64,000 bases of DNA from Oceanobacillus limi (GCF_900111445.1 NZ_FOHE01000014.1:1-64000), one strand, 5' to 3'; numbered from the stretch's first letter, positions 44,291 to 52,837 are shown. Made by a program: numbers and translations. Notes: generated by a model not told the origin, from the letters alone.

Positions 44291-45352
44291 ATGAGAAATA
44301 TCGTTATTTTAGGTGGTGGCTACGGGGGATTAAAGGTTGCTACTGGATTATTAAATCAAACTTTGCCAGAAGATGTACAAATTACTATAGTAGATCGAAA
44401 CCCATATCATTCTTTAAAAACGGAATTTTATGCCATTACAGCCGGGACAGTCGCGGATAAAGAAGTCCGTATGGAATTCCCTACTGATGATCGGATAAAA
44501 TATGTATTTGCAGAAATCAATTCGATACTTATTGAAGAACGCAAAATACTGTTCACTGATACTAGTGAAGTAGTAACGTACGATTACTTAATTATTGCAC
44601 TGGGATGTGAAGACAATTATCACGGGATAGAAGGCGCAATGAAATACACAGAAAGTGTTCAAAGCCTTGCAAGCGCTAGAAAAGCCAGTGTCGCCGTTGG
44701 TAATTTAAAGGCCTATGGTAAAGTTACCGTTGTTGGAGCAGGTTTGAGTGGAATTGAAGTTGCTTCAGAAATCCGCGAAAGTAGATCTGATTTAAATATT
44801 CGTTTACTCGATCGAGGAGCATCGGTTTTACGAGCATTCGACCCTCGTATTCAAGCCCATGTTGAAGATTGGTTTACAAAAAATGATGTAGAAGTCCTTC
44901 ACCATGCAAATGTAGATTACGTGGAAAAAGATGGCGTATGTAATAATGGGGTATGCTATGTGAATGATGTTACCATTTGGACTGCGGGTGTAAGGCCGAA
45001 CTATCTTGTAAGGGAACTACCATTTGAAAAAGATAATCAAGAAAAAATTGTTTTAAACGATTTTTATCAAGTGCCAACTCACGAAAATATTTATGTTATT
45101 GGCGACTGCGCATCCTCAGAACACTCTCCTAGCGCTCAGCTTGCAGGCGGGCAAGGTGAACAGGTTGCTACCATTCTTTCCTCAGTAATTAGTGGAAATG
45201 AGCCTAAGATGCCTAAACCACTTAAATTAAAAGGAACACTCGGTTCCTTAGGAAAGAATGACGGATTTGGAAATATGATGAAACAACCATTTACTGGATT
45301 ATTGCCACGATTAGCGAAATCCGGTGTACTATGGATGCATAAACGCCATTAA
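44291..45352 (+). CDS. Type II NADH dehydrogenase (YutJ-like)
   Basis: A 353-residue flavoprotein with FAD binding at the start (IVILGGGYGGLKVATGLL), YDYLIIALGCEDNYHGIEGA, NADH binding in VTVVGAGLSGIEVASEI (near 144), and NIYVIGDCASSEHSPSAQLAGGQGEQVA at the end. It is in the short NDH-2 group that includes B. subtilis YutJ. It would oxidise NADH and pass electrons to menaquinone at the inner face of the membrane; no membrane anchor is evident. Monocistronic, with a strong terminator. Confidence 0.87.
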   Translation: MRNIVILGGGYGGLKVATGLLNQTLPEDVQITIVDRNPYHSLKTEFYAITAGTVADKEVRMEFPTDDRIKYVFAEINSILIEERKILFTDTSEVVTYDYLIIALGCEDNYHGIEGAMKYTESVQSLASARKASVAVGNLKAYGKVTVVGAGLSGIEVASEIRESRSDLNIRLLDRGASVLRAFDPRIQAHVEDWFTKNDVEVLHHANVDYVEKDGVCNNGVCYVNDVTIWTAGVRPNYLVRELPFEKDNQEKIVLNDFYQVPTHENIYVIGDCASSEHSPSAQLAGGQGEQVATILSSVISGNEPKMPKPLKLKGTLGSLGKNDGFGNMMKQPFTGLLPRLAKSGVLWMHKRH

Positions 45353-45389
45353 ATGAATTGAATTCACTTATAATTGCAAATAAGAAATT

Positions 45390-45423
45390 AGCTTGTGGTC
45401 CAAAAAAACCACAAGCTTTTTTA
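45390..45423 (+). terminator. Rho-independent terminator after the NADH dehydrogenase
   Basis: AGCTTGTGGT (45390-45399) and ACCACAAGCT (45408-45417) pair perfectly, followed by TTTTTTA. Confidence 0.92.
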
Positions 45424-45463
45424 GTTAAGGGGGGGTTAGATTCACTTTGATTAAACCTGTACC

Positions 45464-46222
45464 CTAATCCGAATTCTCTTGTTTACCTTCCCTATTTTTA
45501 CCTGTCATCAATAACGTCAGCGGTTTCTCCGACCCTGTAATTAGCTTATACATGAGGGATGACGTAAGTTTATAACTGTTCTCTATTTTTTCCGCAATAA
45601 AGGTTGTTCGTTCAAACAAACTCGAGCGAATATGATCAATCTGACGGAACGTTTTTTCCAGCAACGCTTCTTGATTTTCATAACGATTTAAAAGTTGATC
45701 CTGTTTTTCGTTATTCTGAGATAATTGCTCCGTTAATTTCTCTTGTAGTTCAAAAACTTCTTGCAATTGATTGGCTAGGTCTTTATAAGCTATTTGATAG
45801 TTATCAAGATGACTATGAATCTCTTGGTTAGATTGGCGAACGTGATCAATTTGATCCAACATTTCAGCCTTCGTAGCATCATTTTCTTCCATATAGCCTT
45901 GAAGCTTTTGATTATTAGACTCTAACATAACTAACCACTCCCGCACGTTATGTTCAAATTCTTCATGCTTAGCACTGCTCCGTTGTAATTCGTATAGTTT
46001 CATTTGGACATCTTTCCATTTAGCAGCTTCTTGATATTCAAACTTACGATGCCTTTCTTTTATAACATCCAAGCTTTTGGTCAGTGATTGATTTAGTTTT
46101 TGTTGCTCTTTTATTAATTCCGAAAAATAATCGGTTTGAAAATAACTTTGGTTCGGTTCTTCTATTTCATCATTCTTCTGAAAAACACTAGGATGGTCGC
46201 TTTTATTAATAAAAATACCCAT
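45464..46222 (-). CDS. Coiled-coil protein of unknown function
   Basis: A 252-residue hydrophilic protein without signal or membrane segment. From about 38 to 215 it is a nearly continuous heptad pattern (for example KEQQKLNQSLTKSLDVIKER, then NQLQEVFELQEKLTEQLSQN). I do not recognise a family. The ATG nine bases after AAGGGG is preferred over an ATG three codons upstream that lies too close to the site. It is alone between a convergent gene and the DUF1538 operon on the other strand. Confidence 0.7.
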   Translation of the reverse strand: MGIFINKSDHPSVFQKNDEIEEPNQSYFQTDYFSELIKEQQKLNQSLTKSLDVIKERHRKFEYQEAAKWKDVQMKLYELQRSSAKHEEFEHNVREWLVMLESNNQKLQGYMEENDATKAEMLDQIDHVRQSNQEIHSHLDNYQIAYKDLANQLQEVFELQEKLTEQLSQNNEKQDQLLNRYENQEALLEKTFRQIDHIRSSLFERTTFIAEKIENSYKLTSSLMYKLITGSEKPLTLLMTGKNREGKQENSD

Positions 46223-46492
46223 AGGTGACATCCCCTTAATGTACTTTTATATATAGCTTATGAAGTTCACGATGGTACGGGACAGTAAACCAGTTTAAAT
46301 TGGGAATTTGGGCCATAGAACTATCCATTTAGAAGCGTAACTAACTGCGTTTATATTTCCGAATATTTTAAAAGAATGTTATAATTACGATATACACAAG
46401 CGAACAGCTACACTTCATCACACCCCTACACGCTCATTTTTTCTGAATTATCATTTATTTTTCCTTTTGAAACATCTGAAAGGTGGTCATTC

Positions 46493-47185
46493 ATGGACAG
46501 TATTAAAGAAACGATAATAGAGGTCGTTTATTCGATTTTACCGTTAACGGTTGTTATAACGATTTTACAATTCACGCTAATTTGGCTACCTACTGAGGTT
46601 TTCATCCAATTCCTCATTGGTGTAGTTCTTGTTGGCCTCGGACTTGTACTATTTTTATTAGGTGTTAATATCGGGTTGCAGCCAGTCGGAGAAATGATTG
46701 GGTCCGCTTTATCTAAAACGAAAAAATTGTGGATGATTGTTCTTTTTGGGGTTGTTTTAGGTATCGTAGTAACTATCGCTGAACCGGATGTCCGTGTTCT
46801 ATCTTCGCAAATCGATAATGTTTCTGGAGGCGCTATCCCGAAAAGCGTCTTAATCTTATCTGTTGCATTAGGAGTCGGCATCTTCGTTGGACTCGCCATG
46901 CTACGCATTATATTTAATATAAGTATTGTTTACATTTTAATAACTGGATATGGTTTTATTTTCCTCTTAGCAGTCTTTACGCCTTCTACCTATGTTCCAA
47001 TTTCCTTTGATTCTGGTGGAGTAACAACAGGTCCATTGACAGTACCGTTTATTCTAGCTTTGGGTGTTGGTGTCGCCTCTGTTTTGAGGGGTAAAACTGC
47101 TTCGAAAGATGGCTTTGGTTTAATTGCTTTAGCATCAATTGGTCCAGTCTTATCTGTACTCCTGTTGGGAGTGATTTACGGATGA
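46493..47185 (+). CDS. DUF1538 membrane protein A
   Basis: A 230-residue protein with about six or seven membrane helices (TVVITILQFTLIWL, VLVGLGLVLFLLGVNIGL, and others). The family motif is FDSGGVTTGPLTVPFILALGVGVAS near 178, interrupted here only by hydrophobic spacing. Many DUF1538 proteins carry two such domains in one chain; here the two domains are separate genes. With its partner it probably forms a transporter of unknown substrate. Its last four bases overlap the start of the second copy (ATGA). AAGGTGG precedes the ATG. Confidence 0.85.
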   Translation: MDSIKETIIEVVYSILPLTVVITILQFTLIWLPTEVFIQFLIGVVLVGLGLVLFLLGVNIGLQPVGEMIGSALSKTKKLWMIVLFGVVLGIVVTIAEPDVRVLSSQIDNVSGGAIPKSVLILSVALGVGIFVGLAMLRIIFNISIVYILITGYGFIFLLAVFTPSTYVPISFDSGGVTTGPLTVPFILALGVGVASVLRGKTASKDGFGLIALASIGPVLSVLLLGVIYG

Positions 47186-47952
47186 ACCTACACATTTTCG
47201 AAGGTTTTTCAGACGTACTTATCGAAGTTTTACTTGCACTAGCACCCCTTGCAGCTTTGTTTTTAATCTTTCAATTTTTCCTATTAAAAGTTAAATTACG
47301 CAAGCTCCTTGATATTGGAATTGGATTTTTATTTACATTTTTAGGACTTTCCCTATTCCTCCAAGGTGTACATGTAGGGTTTATGCCAATTGGTGAATTG
47401 ATGGGAGAAAAACTTGGAAGTTTAGACTATACATGGATTCTAATCCCAATCGGGTTTGTACTCGGGTTTGTTGCTATATATGCCGAGCCTGCCGTTAGTG
47501 TCTTAATCCGCCAAGTAGAGAAAGTTTCCGGTGGATATATTCCACAAAAGGTTTTATTGTATACACTATCTATTGGTGTAGGATTATCAATTTCCCTTTC
47601 TATGGTTCGTATAATTTTTGGCTTTTCCCTATGGTTTTTTATTGTACCAGGCTATATAATAGCACTAGTTATGGTGAAATACTCCTCCAAAACCTTTACA
47701 TCCATTGCATTTGATTCTGGAGGGGTTGCTACAGGACCAATGACAGCTACCTTTATTTTAGCCATGTTTGTAGGAATTGCTTCCGTTACAGAGGGACGTG
47801 ATCCTCTTCTTGATGGATTCGGAATGGTAGCACTGGTTGCATTGGCTCCAATACTATCTGTGCTAACACTCGGAATTTTATATGGCAGAAAGGAGAAGGG
47901 TCAAGATGACAGAGAAGCTACGAGGTCAAAAGTTAATCGTTACAATCGTTAA
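47182..47952 (+). CDS. DUF1538 membrane protein B
   Basis: A 256-residue paralogue of the preceding protein, with the matching order of helices, YAEPAVSVLIRQVEKVSGGYIPQ (compare AEPDVRVLSSQIDNVSGGAIP in protein A), and FDSGGVATGPMTATFILAM. Its start overlaps the first gene, and its end is overlapped by the P-II gene by 47 bases. The three genes are thus translated as a unit. The likely role is the second half of a transport complex. Confidence 0.85.
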   Translation: MNLHIFEGFSDVLIEVLLALAPLAALFLIFQFFLLKVKLRKLLDIGIGFLFTFLGLSLFLQGVHVGFMPIGELMGEKLGSLDYTWILIPIGFVLGFVAIYAEPAVSVLIRQVEKVSGGYIPQKVLLYTLSIGVGLSISLSMVRIIFGFSLWFFIVPGYIIALVMVKYSSKTFTSIAFDSGGVATGPMTATFILAMFVGIASVTEGRDPLLDGFGMVALVALAPILSVLTLGILYGRKEKGQDDREATRSKVNRYNR

Positions 47953-48634
47953 AAAAGATAAAGCCAAAAAAGTAATATTGGCTTCGAAAAATGCTGGTGC
48001 TCGTGGCGGGACCACATTACTTGGTCGGGGTGTTCGTCTCAATGAAAAGTTACGGGTATTTGGAATACCTGTTGAACGAGAAAGGGCGATTATCTTAACC
48101 CTTGTTTCCGTTGATATTTTTCCTGATGTCATGCAAGCAATTACAAATGCAGCGCATTTAAACCAGCCAAGACAAGGTATTGGATTTGTTATAGATGCGA
48201 AGAAGGTAACAGGAATTTGTCATTTATTAGGAATGGAGATCGATGAAAACGACAAGGAGGTTGAGCCAACAATGAACGAACAAAGTGTTCTGTATGATCT
48301 AATTGTTACCATAGTTAACCGAGGAGACTCAGAGCAAGTTGTCGAGGCCTCCAGAAAAGCTGGTGCTGAAGGTGGAACAATTCTAAATGGCCGAGGTACT
48401 GGTGTCCATGAAAAAGCGAAATTGTTCAACATTCTGATTGAACCGGAAAAAGAAGTAGTATTAACGTTAATTAGTAGAGATAAAACAAAAAATGTTTTGG
48501 ATGCGATAGAAGTAGATGCAGAGTTGAATCAACCAGGAAAAGGAATATCCTTTGTTTTGCAAGTTGAACAAACGGTTGGTATAAATCACATCTTGAATCA
48601 AATGGTTAACGAAAAATGGGATGAAAGTAAATAG
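47906..48634 (+). CDS. Tandem P-II-like protein (two P-II domains in one chain)
   Basis: A 242-residue protein of two similar P-II-type halves. The first has KLIVTIVKKDKAKKVILASKNAGARGG then TTLLGRG; the second has DLIVTIVNRGDSEQVVEASRKAGAEGG then TILNGRG. Each half ends with a strand and helix like HLNQPRQGIGFVIDAKKVTGI. P-II proteins are usually about 110-residue trimers binding ATP, ADP or 2-oxoglutarate. A covalent duplication changes the possible assembly. It lies in the DUF1538 operon and probably controls that transporter. The ATG follows AGGAGAAGGG; an earlier in-frame ATG has no site. Confidence 0.85.
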   Translation: MTEKLRGQKLIVTIVKKDKAKKVILASKNAGARGGTTLLGRGVRLNEKLRVFGIPVERERAIILTLVSVDIFPDVMQAITNAAHLNQPRQGIGFVIDAKKVTGICHLLGMEIDENDKEVEPTMNEQSVLYDLIVTIVNRGDSEQVVEASRKAGAEGGTILNGRGTGVHEKAKLFNILIEPEKEVVLTLISRDKTKNVLDAIEVDAELNQPGKGISFVLQVEQTVGINHILNQMVNEKWDESK

Positions 48635-48656
48635 GAGAGGGTATGTCCTCTCCTAT
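48631..48656. terminator. Terminator after the P-II gene, shared with the small ORF
   Basis: ATAGGAGAGG (48631-48640) and CCTCTCCTAT (48647-48656) pair perfectly, followed by ATTTTAAA. The P-II stop codon lies inside the stem. On the minus strand it lies just after the stop of the 52-residue ORF. Confidence 0.8.
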
Positions 48657-48659
48657 ATT

Positions 48660-48818
48660 TTAAAGGTCCTTCCTGCTTACATATTCATTTGGCTCATCTC
48701 CACCATGGACTGCATTGTTTTTAAATTGGCTTTTTCGGCCATTGCGATGCTCGCCATGATTTTTGTTTTCTTTAAACATGTTATTTTTTTCTTTTCCTTT
48801 ATTATCGTTCGTTGCCAT
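48660..48818 (-). CDS. 52-residue hydrophilic protein under a SAM riboswitch
   Basis: A small ORF starting MATNDNKGKEKNN and ending NEYVSRKDL. It is rich in Lys, Asn and Gly with no hydrophobic segment and no signal. The ATG lies seven bases after AAGGGGG. A second in-frame ATG at 48836, after AAGGAG, would add six residues (MEGGIR). I do not recognise the family. It is the only gene I can find between the riboswitch terminator (48935) and the convergent terminator (48631), so it seems to be the whole coding content of that transcript. Coding status is supported by two good ribosome sites and position, not by homology. Confidence 0.6.
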   Translation of the reverse strand: MATNDNKGKEKNNMFKENKNHGEHRNGRKSQFKNNAVHGGDEPNEYVSRKDL

Positions 48819-48934
48819 TCTAATGCCCCCTTCCATTCTTCGTGATTCTCCTTAGTTTTCGATTCCTATGTAAACTTATTCATTTATTATTTCTACAAAA
48901 TATTTTCAACGTATTATCTGCCTAAATCAACATT

Positions 48935-48970
48935 ATAAAACCCCCTATTGCAGTAAATACAAAGGGGGTT
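48935..48970 (-). terminator. Expression-platform terminator of the SAM riboswitch
   Basis: On the minus strand AACCCCCT (48963-48970) pairs with AGGGGGTT (48939-48946), followed by TTATAAT. It starts a few bases after the 3' strand of riboswitch stem P1. Confidence 0.8.
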
Positions 48971-48974
48971 CCAT

Positions 48975-49076
48975 CTCTTATCATTCAAGGTACGACACTT
49001 GTTGGTAGAAGCACCTTACAAACGCAGGTTGCTGTGAATTCATCGAGCCAAATCTCTCCATCACTCTAGATAATCA
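48975..49076 (-). promoter_or_regulatory. SAM-I (S-box) riboswitch
   Basis: Read on the minus strand the S-box consensus blocks come in order. TTATC then AGAG open it (5' strand of P1). ATGGAGAGATTTGGCTCGATGAA, CAGCAACC, AAGGTGCTTCTACC and GATAAGAG follow (the last is the 3' strand of P1). The order and spacing match SAM-I riboswitches such as those of yitJ or metK leaders. GTGA and TTCAC can form P2. Bound S-adenosylmethionine would favour the downstream terminator and reduce expression. The controlled gene is the 52-residue ORF and not a methionine gene, which is unusual. Confidence 0.92.
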
Positions 49077-49084
49077 TCATGCTT

Positions 49085-49115
49085 ATTATATAGCACCAAT
49101 TTATCTTATTGTAAA
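49085..49115 (-). promoter_or_regulatory. Promoter of the SAM riboswitch transcript
   Basis: On the minus strand a perfect TATAAT (49085-49090) lies about ten bases before the aptamer, with TTTACA (49110-49115) 19 bases upstream. The spacing is slightly long. It lies after the stop of the FAD dehydrogenase gene, so the riboswitch has its own start. Confidence 0.65.
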
Positions 49116-49162
49116 ACTCGGAAAAATGTGCAGCAATTTGAATATTTAATGACAGATTTATC

Positions 49163-50851
49163 TCACGTCTTTATTTTTTCCCCATTGAAAACTTCGGATC
49201 CAACCTCTTTTGCTACGGCTCTTCCGGCAACACGCCCAGAAAATAAGCATCCACCTAAAAAGGTACCTTCCAATGCTCGATATCCGTGCACACCACCTCC
49301 ACCAAAACCAGCAACTTCTCCAGCAGCATAAAGGCCTGGAATTGGTTTTCCGACTGAATCTAAGACGCGAGCTGATAAGTCCGTTTGTAGTCCTCCCAAT
49401 GTTTTTCGACTAAGAATATTCAATTTCACTGCAATTAATGGGCCGTTTTTGGGGTCTAGAATTTTATGTGGAGCGGCAACGCGGATTAACTTATCTCCCT
49501 TATATTTACGTGCTCCACGAAGCGCAGTGATCTGTAAATCCTTTGTAAACGTATTATCCATTTCTCGATCCCTTGCTTGAATTTGTCGTTGGATAACTTC
49601 TTTATCTAATAAATGATTCCCCACTAATTGATTCATTCCATGAACAAGGTCCTCTAAGTTGTCTTCCACAATAAAGTCCTCCCCTTTGTTCATAAAGGCT
49701 TTTACAGGACCAGGTGGACCCGGTAATATTCGTGTTAGTAGTTTTTTAATACTTTTACCAGTTAAATCTGGATTTTGCTCAGAACCCGATAAAGCAAATT
49801 CCTTTTCAATCATCTTTTCCGTTAAAATAAACCAAGAATAATCATAACCTGTTCGCTGAATAGCTTCTAACGTTCCTAATGTATCAAAGCCTGGAAAATT
49901 CGGCGTAGGAAACCGATTCCCTTCTGCATCGAACCAGATGGACGAAGGTCCCGGTAATATACGAATACCATGCTTGTTCCAAATCGGGTTCCAATTTTTT
50001 ATCCCTTCCGTATAGTGCCACATGCGATCACGATTAACAATCCTTCCACCTGTTTTCTCTGTAATGGAGAGCATTCGACCATCAACATGTGCAGGCACTC
50101 CTGCAATCATTTGTTCAGGGGCTTCACCAAGACGTGCGGGCCAATTTTTTCGTATTAATTCAAAATTAGCTCCAATTCCACCACTGGATACAATAACTGC
50201 ATCAGCTTTATATTCAAAGTCCCATAGTACTTGACGAGAGCTTTCTTCACCTCGTTTTACATCATCAGGAACTAACACCGATCCACCGGCACCTGTTACA
50301 GTTCCACTTTCATCAATTAGATAGTCCACTCTATGTCGAGGTCGATAGTCGACTAAGCCTGTTTTTATATGCTCCCGAACACGTCTTTCAAATGGTTCTA
50401 CGATTCCTGGACCAGTCCCCCAAACAATATGAAATCTTGGAACGGAATTTCCATGCCCTTCAGCTAGATAACCTCCGCGTTCTGCCCAGCCGACTACCGG
50501 GAAAAACTTCACTCCCATACTCCGCAACCAGGAGCGCTTTTCCTCAGCTGCAAAGTCGACATAGGCCTCTGCCCATTTCCTTCCCCAGTAGTCTTCATCT
50601 TCCAACCTGTCAAACCCTGCTGTTCCAAGCCAATCCTGCCAGGCTAGTTCCTTGGAATCCTTGATTCCCATCCGACGTTGCTCAGGAGAGTCGACAAGAA
50701 ACAATCCTCCGAACGACCACCACGCTTGTCCACCAAATGACGCTTCTGGTTCTTGGTCTACTAACAACACTTTCTTCCCCTTATCAGCAATTTCCGCTGT
50801 AGCAACTAATCCTGCCAAACCAGCTCCAATTACAATAACATCATATTTCAT
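49163..50851 (-). CDS. FAD-binding dehydrogenase (fumarate reductase/KsdD-like)
   Basis: A 562-residue flavoprotein. The N-terminal FAD fold is VIVIGAGLAGLVATAEIADKG; GGQAWWSFGGLFLV is typical of this subgroup. The C-terminal FAD-contacting loop is GLYAAGEVAGFGGGGVHGYRALEG. It belongs to the FAD_binding_2 family of fumarate reductase and 3-ketosteroid dehydrogenase-like proteins that form a conserved group of about 550 residues in many bacteria. Substrate unknown. No signal peptide. AAAGGAGTG precedes the ATG. It stands alone. Confidence 0.87.
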   Translation of the reverse strand: MKYDVIVIGAGLAGLVATAEIADKGKKVLLVDQEPEASFGGQAWWSFGGLFLVDSPEQRRMGIKDSKELAWQDWLGTAGFDRLEDEDYWGRKWAEAYVDFAAEEKRSWLRSMGVKFFPVVGWAERGGYLAEGHGNSVPRFHIVWGTGPGIVEPFERRVREHIKTGLVDYRPRHRVDYLIDESGTVTGAGGSVLVPDDVKRGEESSRQVLWDFEYKADAVIVSSGGIGANFELIRKNWPARLGEAPEQMIAGVPAHVDGRMLSITEKTGGRIVNRDRMWHYTEGIKNWNPIWNKHGIRILPGPSSIWFDAEGNRFPTPNFPGFDTLGTLEAIQRTGYDYSWFILTEKMIEKEFALSGSEQNPDLTGKSIKKLLTRILPGPPGPVKAFMNKGEDFIVEDNLEDLVHGMNQLVGNHLLDKEVIQRQIQARDREMDNTFTKDLQITALRGARKYKGDKLIRVAAPHKILDPKNGPLIAVKLNILSRKTLGGLQTDLSARVLDSVGKPIPGLYAAGEVAGFGGGGVHGYRALEGTFLGGCLFSGRVAGRAVAKEVGSEVFNGEKIKT

Positions 50852-51013
50852 CGATACACTCCTTTACGGATTATATTCTTAAAATTTTCTGAAATATCAT
50901 TAATTTAAGTATATAGTTCTCATAGAATATCGTCAATTTCCTATGTAAGTAGTCTTGGAAAAATCAAAATTCAAAGAACATGTAGTATGAAACATGCTAG
51001 AATGGATATAGCA

Positions 51014-51040
51014 TGAAACATCTTTTTGAATGATGACGTC
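51014..51040 (+). promoter_or_regulatory. ECF-type promoter of the sigma factor gene
   Basis: TGAAAC (51014-51019) and CGTC (51037-51040) are separated by 17 bases, as in SigM/SigW-like promoters. A second ATGAAACAT lies 26 bases upstream (50987) without a matching -10. This suggests the sigma factor transcribes its own gene. Confidence 0.7.
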
Positions 51041-51074
51041 TTATTAATGAGCTATTTAGTTAGGAGGAAACAGA

Positions 51075-51662
51075 GTGGGCCACTCGAAACCTTTCCATCC
51101 AACATACGATGAAGATGATATTCTAAAACAGAACCCAACAAAAGCAATCGAGATGATCATGGACACGTATGGAGATGAAATCAAACGCTTAATCTTCACA
51201 TATATGAAAAACACTGCGGACACCGATGACGTTACCCAAGAAGTCTTTGTCGCTGTTTATCAAAAATTAAATACGTTTCAAGGGAATTCCACACTAAAAA
51301 GCTGGATCTATTCTATTGCAATCAATAAGTGTAAAGATTATTTACGAAGCTGGCATGCTCGGAATAAACGCTTAAAGGAAAGACTAACTCAATCCGTTCA
51401 AACATCAGAAAACAACAGCGAGACACCAGAAGATTACTTCATGAAGCAAGATGAATCCAGTCTTCTTTTGAGACAAGTGATGGAGTTACCAATTAAATAC
51501 CGAGAAGTCATTACGTTATTCTACTTTAAAGAGCTCTCTACAAAAGAAATTAGTCTAGTATTAGAGATGAAGGAAGCCACCGTAAGAACAAGGCTAGCTC
51601 GAGGCCGCGATAAATTGAAAGACTGCTTATCGCAAGAAAGAGGTGGTGTAAACCATGGATAA
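51075..51662 (+). CDS. ECF-subfamily RNA polymerase sigma factor
   Basis: A 195-residue sigma-70 protein. Region 2 covers about residues 33-95 (YMKNTADTDDVTQEVFVAVYQKL and LKSWIYSIAINKCKDYLRS). Region 4 covers about 135-185 (LPIKYREVITLFYFKELSTKEISLVLEMKEATVRTRLARGRDKL). It directs polymerase to a small regulon, likely for envelope stress. It starts with GTG seven bases after AGGAGG. The downstream membrane protein overlaps it by eight bases and should be its anti-sigma factor. I cannot match it to a named B. subtilis factor. Confidence 0.9.
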   Translation: MGHSKPFHPTYDEDDILKQNPTKAIEMIMDTYGDEIKRLIFTYMKNTADTDDVTQEVFVAVYQKLNTFQGNSTLKSWIYSIAINKCKDYLRSWHARNKRLKERLTQSVQTSENNSETPEDYFMKQDESSLLLRQVMELPIKYREVITLFYFKELSTKEISLVLEMKEATVRTRLARGRDKLKDCLSQERGGVNHG

Positions 51663-52488
51663 GCAATTAAAAAAGCTAAAAAAGCAGTTTGAAGCAGACA
51701 TTCCAACTTCCTTTACTGAAAAAGATAAGGAGGCTGTTTTTGAAAAGATAAAAAATAGAGAGATCAAACAACCGAAAAAGGTATTTCCCCTATTTCCAAA
51801 AGTATTAACAAGTTTCGTTGTTGCTTCAATCGTTCTAATCGTTGTGATCACAATAAATAACAATCCGAGTGATTTTAGTAATTCTATGAATGATGCAACC
51901 GATACAGCCGAGAAAAACGAAATGTCAAGTTTAGCAAGGGAAGAAGTAGAGATGGAAGATAAGCGTAATGACACGCTAATTATGGAAGAGTCTGAGGAGG
52001 AAGCCAATGAATCGAATGATTTGGATTTAGCTCAAGAATCTCAGGAATCGAATCAAATTGAAACAACAATCGAACCGTCTGATGAATTAATGAACATTTA
52101 TACTAGCTATAAAGCCTCCTTAGATGATAATTTATTACAGGGACTTGACCCAATTGACGTATTTAAACTGTACTATCATGCTCAAATCCAAGGCGATCAA
52201 GAGGTACAATACGCATTGTATTTGCAGGGTGAAAAATATGGTACTCCGGATAAAGAAGCCTATTTTAACGACAGGAATTTATATGAAAACAATATGGAGG
52301 ACTTGAAGGAATTCTATGGACAATTAAAGCAACTGACTCTATTTACGGAGGTTCAATTTGCTACAAATGAAGAAGAATATGCTTTGATTAACTTTGAAAT
52401 AGAAGATAAAGATTGGCCGTCTAGTTTTCGGTTGATTAAAGATCCAGATACAAATGTATGGAAAGTGCAGTGGATGCCATTACAATAA
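51655..52488 (+). CDS. Probable anti-sigma factor (single-pass membrane protein)
   Basis: A 277-residue protein. A charged N-terminal cytoplasmic part of about 47 residues comes first, then one membrane helix (VLTSFVVASIVLIVVITI, near 50-67), a very acidic low-complexity stretch (90-140, with EESEEEANESNDLDL) and an extracellular domain of about 130 residues. It overlaps the sigma gene by eight bases. The topology and coupling fit an anti-sigma factor released by proteolysis, but no ZAS or RsgI motif is visible. The call rests mainly on context. Confidence 0.72.
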   Translation: MDKQLKKLKKQFEADIPTSFTEKDKEAVFEKIKNREIKQPKKVFPLFPKVLTSFVVASIVLIVVITINNNPSDFSNSMNDATDTAEKNEMSSLAREEVEMEDKRNDTLIMEESEEEANESNDLDLAQESQESNQIETTIEPSDELMNIYTSYKASLDDNLLQGLDPIDVFKLYYHAQIQGDQEVQYALYLQGEKYGTPDKEAYFNDRNLYENNMEDLKEFYGQLKQLTLFTEVQFATNEEEYALINFEIEDKDWPSSFRLIKDPDTNVWKVQWMPLQ

Positions 52489-52500
52489 CTTGAACAGAAA

Positions 52501-52522
52501 AACCGCAGGTCACACTGCGGTT
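52501..52522. terminator. Bidirectional terminator
   Basis: AACCGCAG and CTGCGGTT pair perfectly with a six-base loop. A-rich sequence on the left and TTCCTTTG on the right allow function in both directions between the anti-sigma and CDGSH genes. Confidence 0.75.
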
Positions 52523-52533
52523 CCTTTGTTTAC

Positions 52534-52734
52534 TTATGCTCTCGGTGCACTTTCAAATCCAATTTTTTTATGGGTCCCGTCACAGAATGGCTTATTGGAT
52601 GAATGACCACAACGGCATAATGAGAAAGCTTTTTTTGTTTCAAAAACATTCCCCTCTTTATCAACTAATTCCACATCACCAGTCACTCGTAACGAACCAT
52701 TATCCAGTACTTTGATTTGTGCTTTTTCACTCAT
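52534..52734 (-). CDS. CDGSH-type 2Fe-2S protein
   Basis: A 66-residue protein with the CDGSH cluster motif C-X-C-X8-C-X3-H: Cys40, Cys42, Cys51 and His55 in CRCGHSSNKPFCDGTH. These small proteins carry a labile 2Fe-2S cluster and take part in redox sensing or cluster transfer. AAAGGGGTG precedes the ATG. Monocistronic. Confidence 0.93.
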   Translation of the reverse strand: MSEKAQIKVLDNGSLRVTGDVELVDKEGNVFETKKAFSLCRCGHSSNKPFCDGTHKKIGFESAPRA

Positions 52735-52837
52735 TTATTTCACCCCTTTAAATAGGATACACACCCCAACGGTATATACAGAAATATCCCTTCATACTCA
52801 ATCCTATGCATCAACCACATTCATTCATGCTATCCTA

